Source of the DNA: Epithemia pelagica
Taxonomy: Eukaryota; Bacillariophyta; Bacillariophyceae; Surirellales; Surirellaceae
Reading direction: 5' to 3'
Length of the DNA stretch: 64,000 bases
Assembly: GCA_946965045.2 (NCBI GenBank)
Contig: OX337232.1
Location: 1,178,001 to 1,242,000 of the forward strand
Part shown: piece by piece, positions 61,852-64,000 of the stretch
How the letters are laid out: every line of letters begins with the position of its first letter
Numbering within the stretch: the stretch's first letter is position 1
Notes under the pieces: model-generated
The model's database searches: none
What the model saw: only the letters and a program-made list of their open reading frames with translations
Told to the model about the DNA's origin: nothing
Position numbers and translations under genes: made by a program

Positions 61852-63023
61852 CCCTCCGACTAGGTGTCCGCTTCTTAGCCCCCCAGCCGCTCTCCGCGAC
61901 CAACCATTTTAATTTTGGTTTTTTTGCGTTTTTGAAGAAAATTTCGGGTCAAAATGAAAATGATCACGCCGGCCTTCTGGATCACCGTTTTGAAATTTTG
62001 TGAGCAGGCGTGCGCACTTTGACCGTTGGTCTTCCCCATTCTTGATTGTCGTCCCAAGTTGCGACCCACATTATTTTCACTACGCACCTTTTGACATGGA
62101 TAATGGACATGCACCATCACAATGCATTCTCCATCATCTGCACACCATGGACATTTGACATATAGGAGTAGACCATAGATAGTGTTTTGCTCTACCCCAT
62201 CCTTTCTTTGTTTTTTCTAGGAGAAGTGTGGTTGTTTCTAGTGTTTGTGTCCGTTTAAAAGTGGACCCTCCTCCACAACACCGTGCCGTTGCCGTAGGCT
62301 TGTCTCTTTGCAACCACATACCGTCCTATTTTAGAATACGTCTCTTTCTACCTAGTTGCGTTATGGAGCATATAGAGTGTAGAGTCCCCTGCACTGCTGG
62401 GAAAGACAAGTCATGCTCATGGCAACAAAAAAAGAACAACAGGAGCAGGTCGACATCACAATCCACTAAAGACCCAAACTGAGCGACAGCAGAGGAAAAA
62501 TGGATGGCTTCCTCCACTTATCCTACCTACTCCTAATTGAGGTCTATAGCTCTATTTTGTCCTATAATGATCCTACAAATGATGCCAGCAGCCCCACATG
62601 GCATCGACCAAAATGGATGTTACATGGCACAAACAAATCACACACTATGGCAACTGGCAACGTAGTGAGAGCCTACAACTAAACATTGTCCATTCCAATG
62701 CAAGTATTAGCCATTCCAGAACTTACCATAATGGATGTGCAGTGACAAAGATGAGATGAGATGGCCAGGGACGAAGCATGCCGTTTTTGGTGTTGGTTTG
62801 GTCATTGCCTCGTTTTGTTGCCTGCATCGATTTTGTGACCCGTGAACTCACTGAGAACACTATTTTGAGTCTTGTTGAGCAGAACGCCTGCCATCTTCCA
62901 ACTGTCACATCACGCCAGCCTTTCCACCGATGGATGTGAAATTTCCATTCACTTTTTTGTCTGTGAGATTGGGTTTGTCTTGCCCGAACAGACGAGCTAA
63001 GAAGCGGACATCTAGTCGGAGGG
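61852..63023 (-). mobile_element. Non-autonomous TIR element, copy 2 (about 1.17 kb), inverted relative to copy 1
   Basis: Seen: CCCTCCGACTAGGTGTCCGC at 61852 and the matching inverted end at 63023. Reading its minus strand reproduces 54541-55702 nearly base for base (small indels and scattered substitutions). No transposase. Flanks (TTCTA and ATTTG) show no clear target duplication. Confidence 0.8.
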
Positions 63024-64000
63024 ATTTGTTTCCGAAAAACTCGTGCTTGCTCCGTTTCCATTCACAGATGAATGCCCCAACAGGCAACTTCTACTTTGGG
63101 TACAACATGGATCAGAGTCATACTTGATCGAAAATGCGATACCAAGCCCACAAGGGAAGGCATTTAAGAAACGATGGTCTTGTTCTTGGTTCGAAACAGC
63201 TAACTACCATCAAATCGGCTGCGAGTTCTTAATTACATTAAGCCCTACCACATTATTTCAACGGACATCTCAGAACAGTTCGAAATTTTGAAAAATCTAT
63301 ATGCTACTCCGAGTCCTCACGCCAGCCGGCTACCCATCATGCTCCTCAAAATCACGACTCCGTTCCGTTCGCGTGACTCCGCATGCTCGGAGTACACTTT
63401 CAGCGGGGAACTCACATGTATCTCAATTGAAATATTGCAAGTGAACGTGTTCTTTCCGTAGGAGTAGTAGTTGCCAGGTGGCTGGGCGCGCTACTCCGAC
63501 TACTTTTTTCGCAAAATGGCGCGTGTGTGACTAGGAAAAGGGAGGATCAGAAGTTCAGTTGGGCCCTTTTCAGGTGTCCGTTGGACAAGCTATCATATAA
63601 CAGTAAATTTTAGCCCCCAAGATACAGAACTATCAGTGAAACCGAGGCTACCAAGAGAGTCTTAATTCCAGCAACAACCTAGCTTCTTCTAGATGATTAT
63701 TTTCAATATCATCATAAAGAGAGTATCGCTTCATAGCGATGGGGCTTCGGTTTTCTTTTTTCATGCATCTTGTTCATTTCTTGCTTGTAATGAATGGGTT
63801 ATGGGCTCTACGGTTTTCTGTGAGACACAATTATCAGGTGTGTTTGCGCTCTCGCCAGTCTCGCGGTGGACTCCGCGGCTGGGATCTGTAATCGACCTTA
63901 TTTCGCCTAGAGTACTAGTATCGAGTACAGCCCTAATGTGAGAGTACGAGTATCGAGTACCTACTTCTGTACTCATACATGTTCGAGTACGAGTACCCAG
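63024..64000. other. Right end of the window, no gene recognised
   Basis: 977 bp without a convincing frame or RNA gene. 63905-64000 is again degenerate GAGTACGAGTATCGAGTAC-type simple sequence. Confidence 0.4.

Overview
The window is nuclear DNA from a diatom, probably a pennate one (inference). The support is: two Ty1/copia-type retrotransposons of the kind common in diatoms; three nucleus-encoded plastid proteins whose signal peptides end just before a phenylalanine (the 'ASAFAP'-type bipartite targeting signal); two proteins with the diatom-enriched DUF6824 domain ('D-V-C-C-G-R-G-K ... G-N ... F-R'); two proteins with paired Helicase-Associated (HA) domains; a leucine-rich-repeat protein with a very long Pro/Ser stalk; and short GT-AG introns of about 60-100 nt, many with GTACGT or GTATGT donors.

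Region 1 (1-15.7 kb) starts with the 5' end of a U5-40K-like WD40 splicing gene (minus strand), then a transposon nest. A copia-type LTR element (629-15308, minus, 455-bp LTRs, target duplication TGACCC) has split an unrecognised host ORF. Its own pol gene is split by a second, different copia-type element (2750-11133, minus, 783-bp LTRs, target duplication GCGCC). Each element's two LTRs look identical by eye, so both insertions are recent. The outer element keeps gag and pol in one frame separated by a single UGA in a readthrough-like context. The inner element has a complete 1895-codon gag-pol and an extra 259-codon ORF next to its 5' LTR.

Region 2 (15.7-51 kb) is an ordinary, compact gene region: an equilibrative nucleoside transporter (-), a broken secreted protein gene with a jacalin-like C-terminus (+), PIG-V mannosyltransferase (-), the giant LRR/Pro-Ser-stalk gene (-), a nitroreductase (+), an MdaB-like quinone reductase (+), a GSTCD-like methyltransferase (-), CWC15 (+), plastid Obg GTPase (-), a convergent pair of DUF6824 genes, a plastid fibrillin (+), a thylakoid-lumen PsbP-like protein (+) and a tail-anchored protein (+). 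These are unrelated housekeeping, plastid and cell-surface functions; nothing indicates an operon-like system.

Region 3 (51-64 kb) is repeat-rich. A terminal-inverted-repeat (TIR) element (52653-55810) contains a second TIR element (54541-55702). A near-identical copy of that second element lies in opposite orientation at 61852-63023. The two inverted copies bracket two convergent HA-domain genes and, between them, a gene that fuses a TPR domain to a prefoldin-beta-like domain. Several intergenic stretches share a degenerate GTACTCGTAC-type simple sequence. I found no convincing tRNA, rRNA or CRISPR features.
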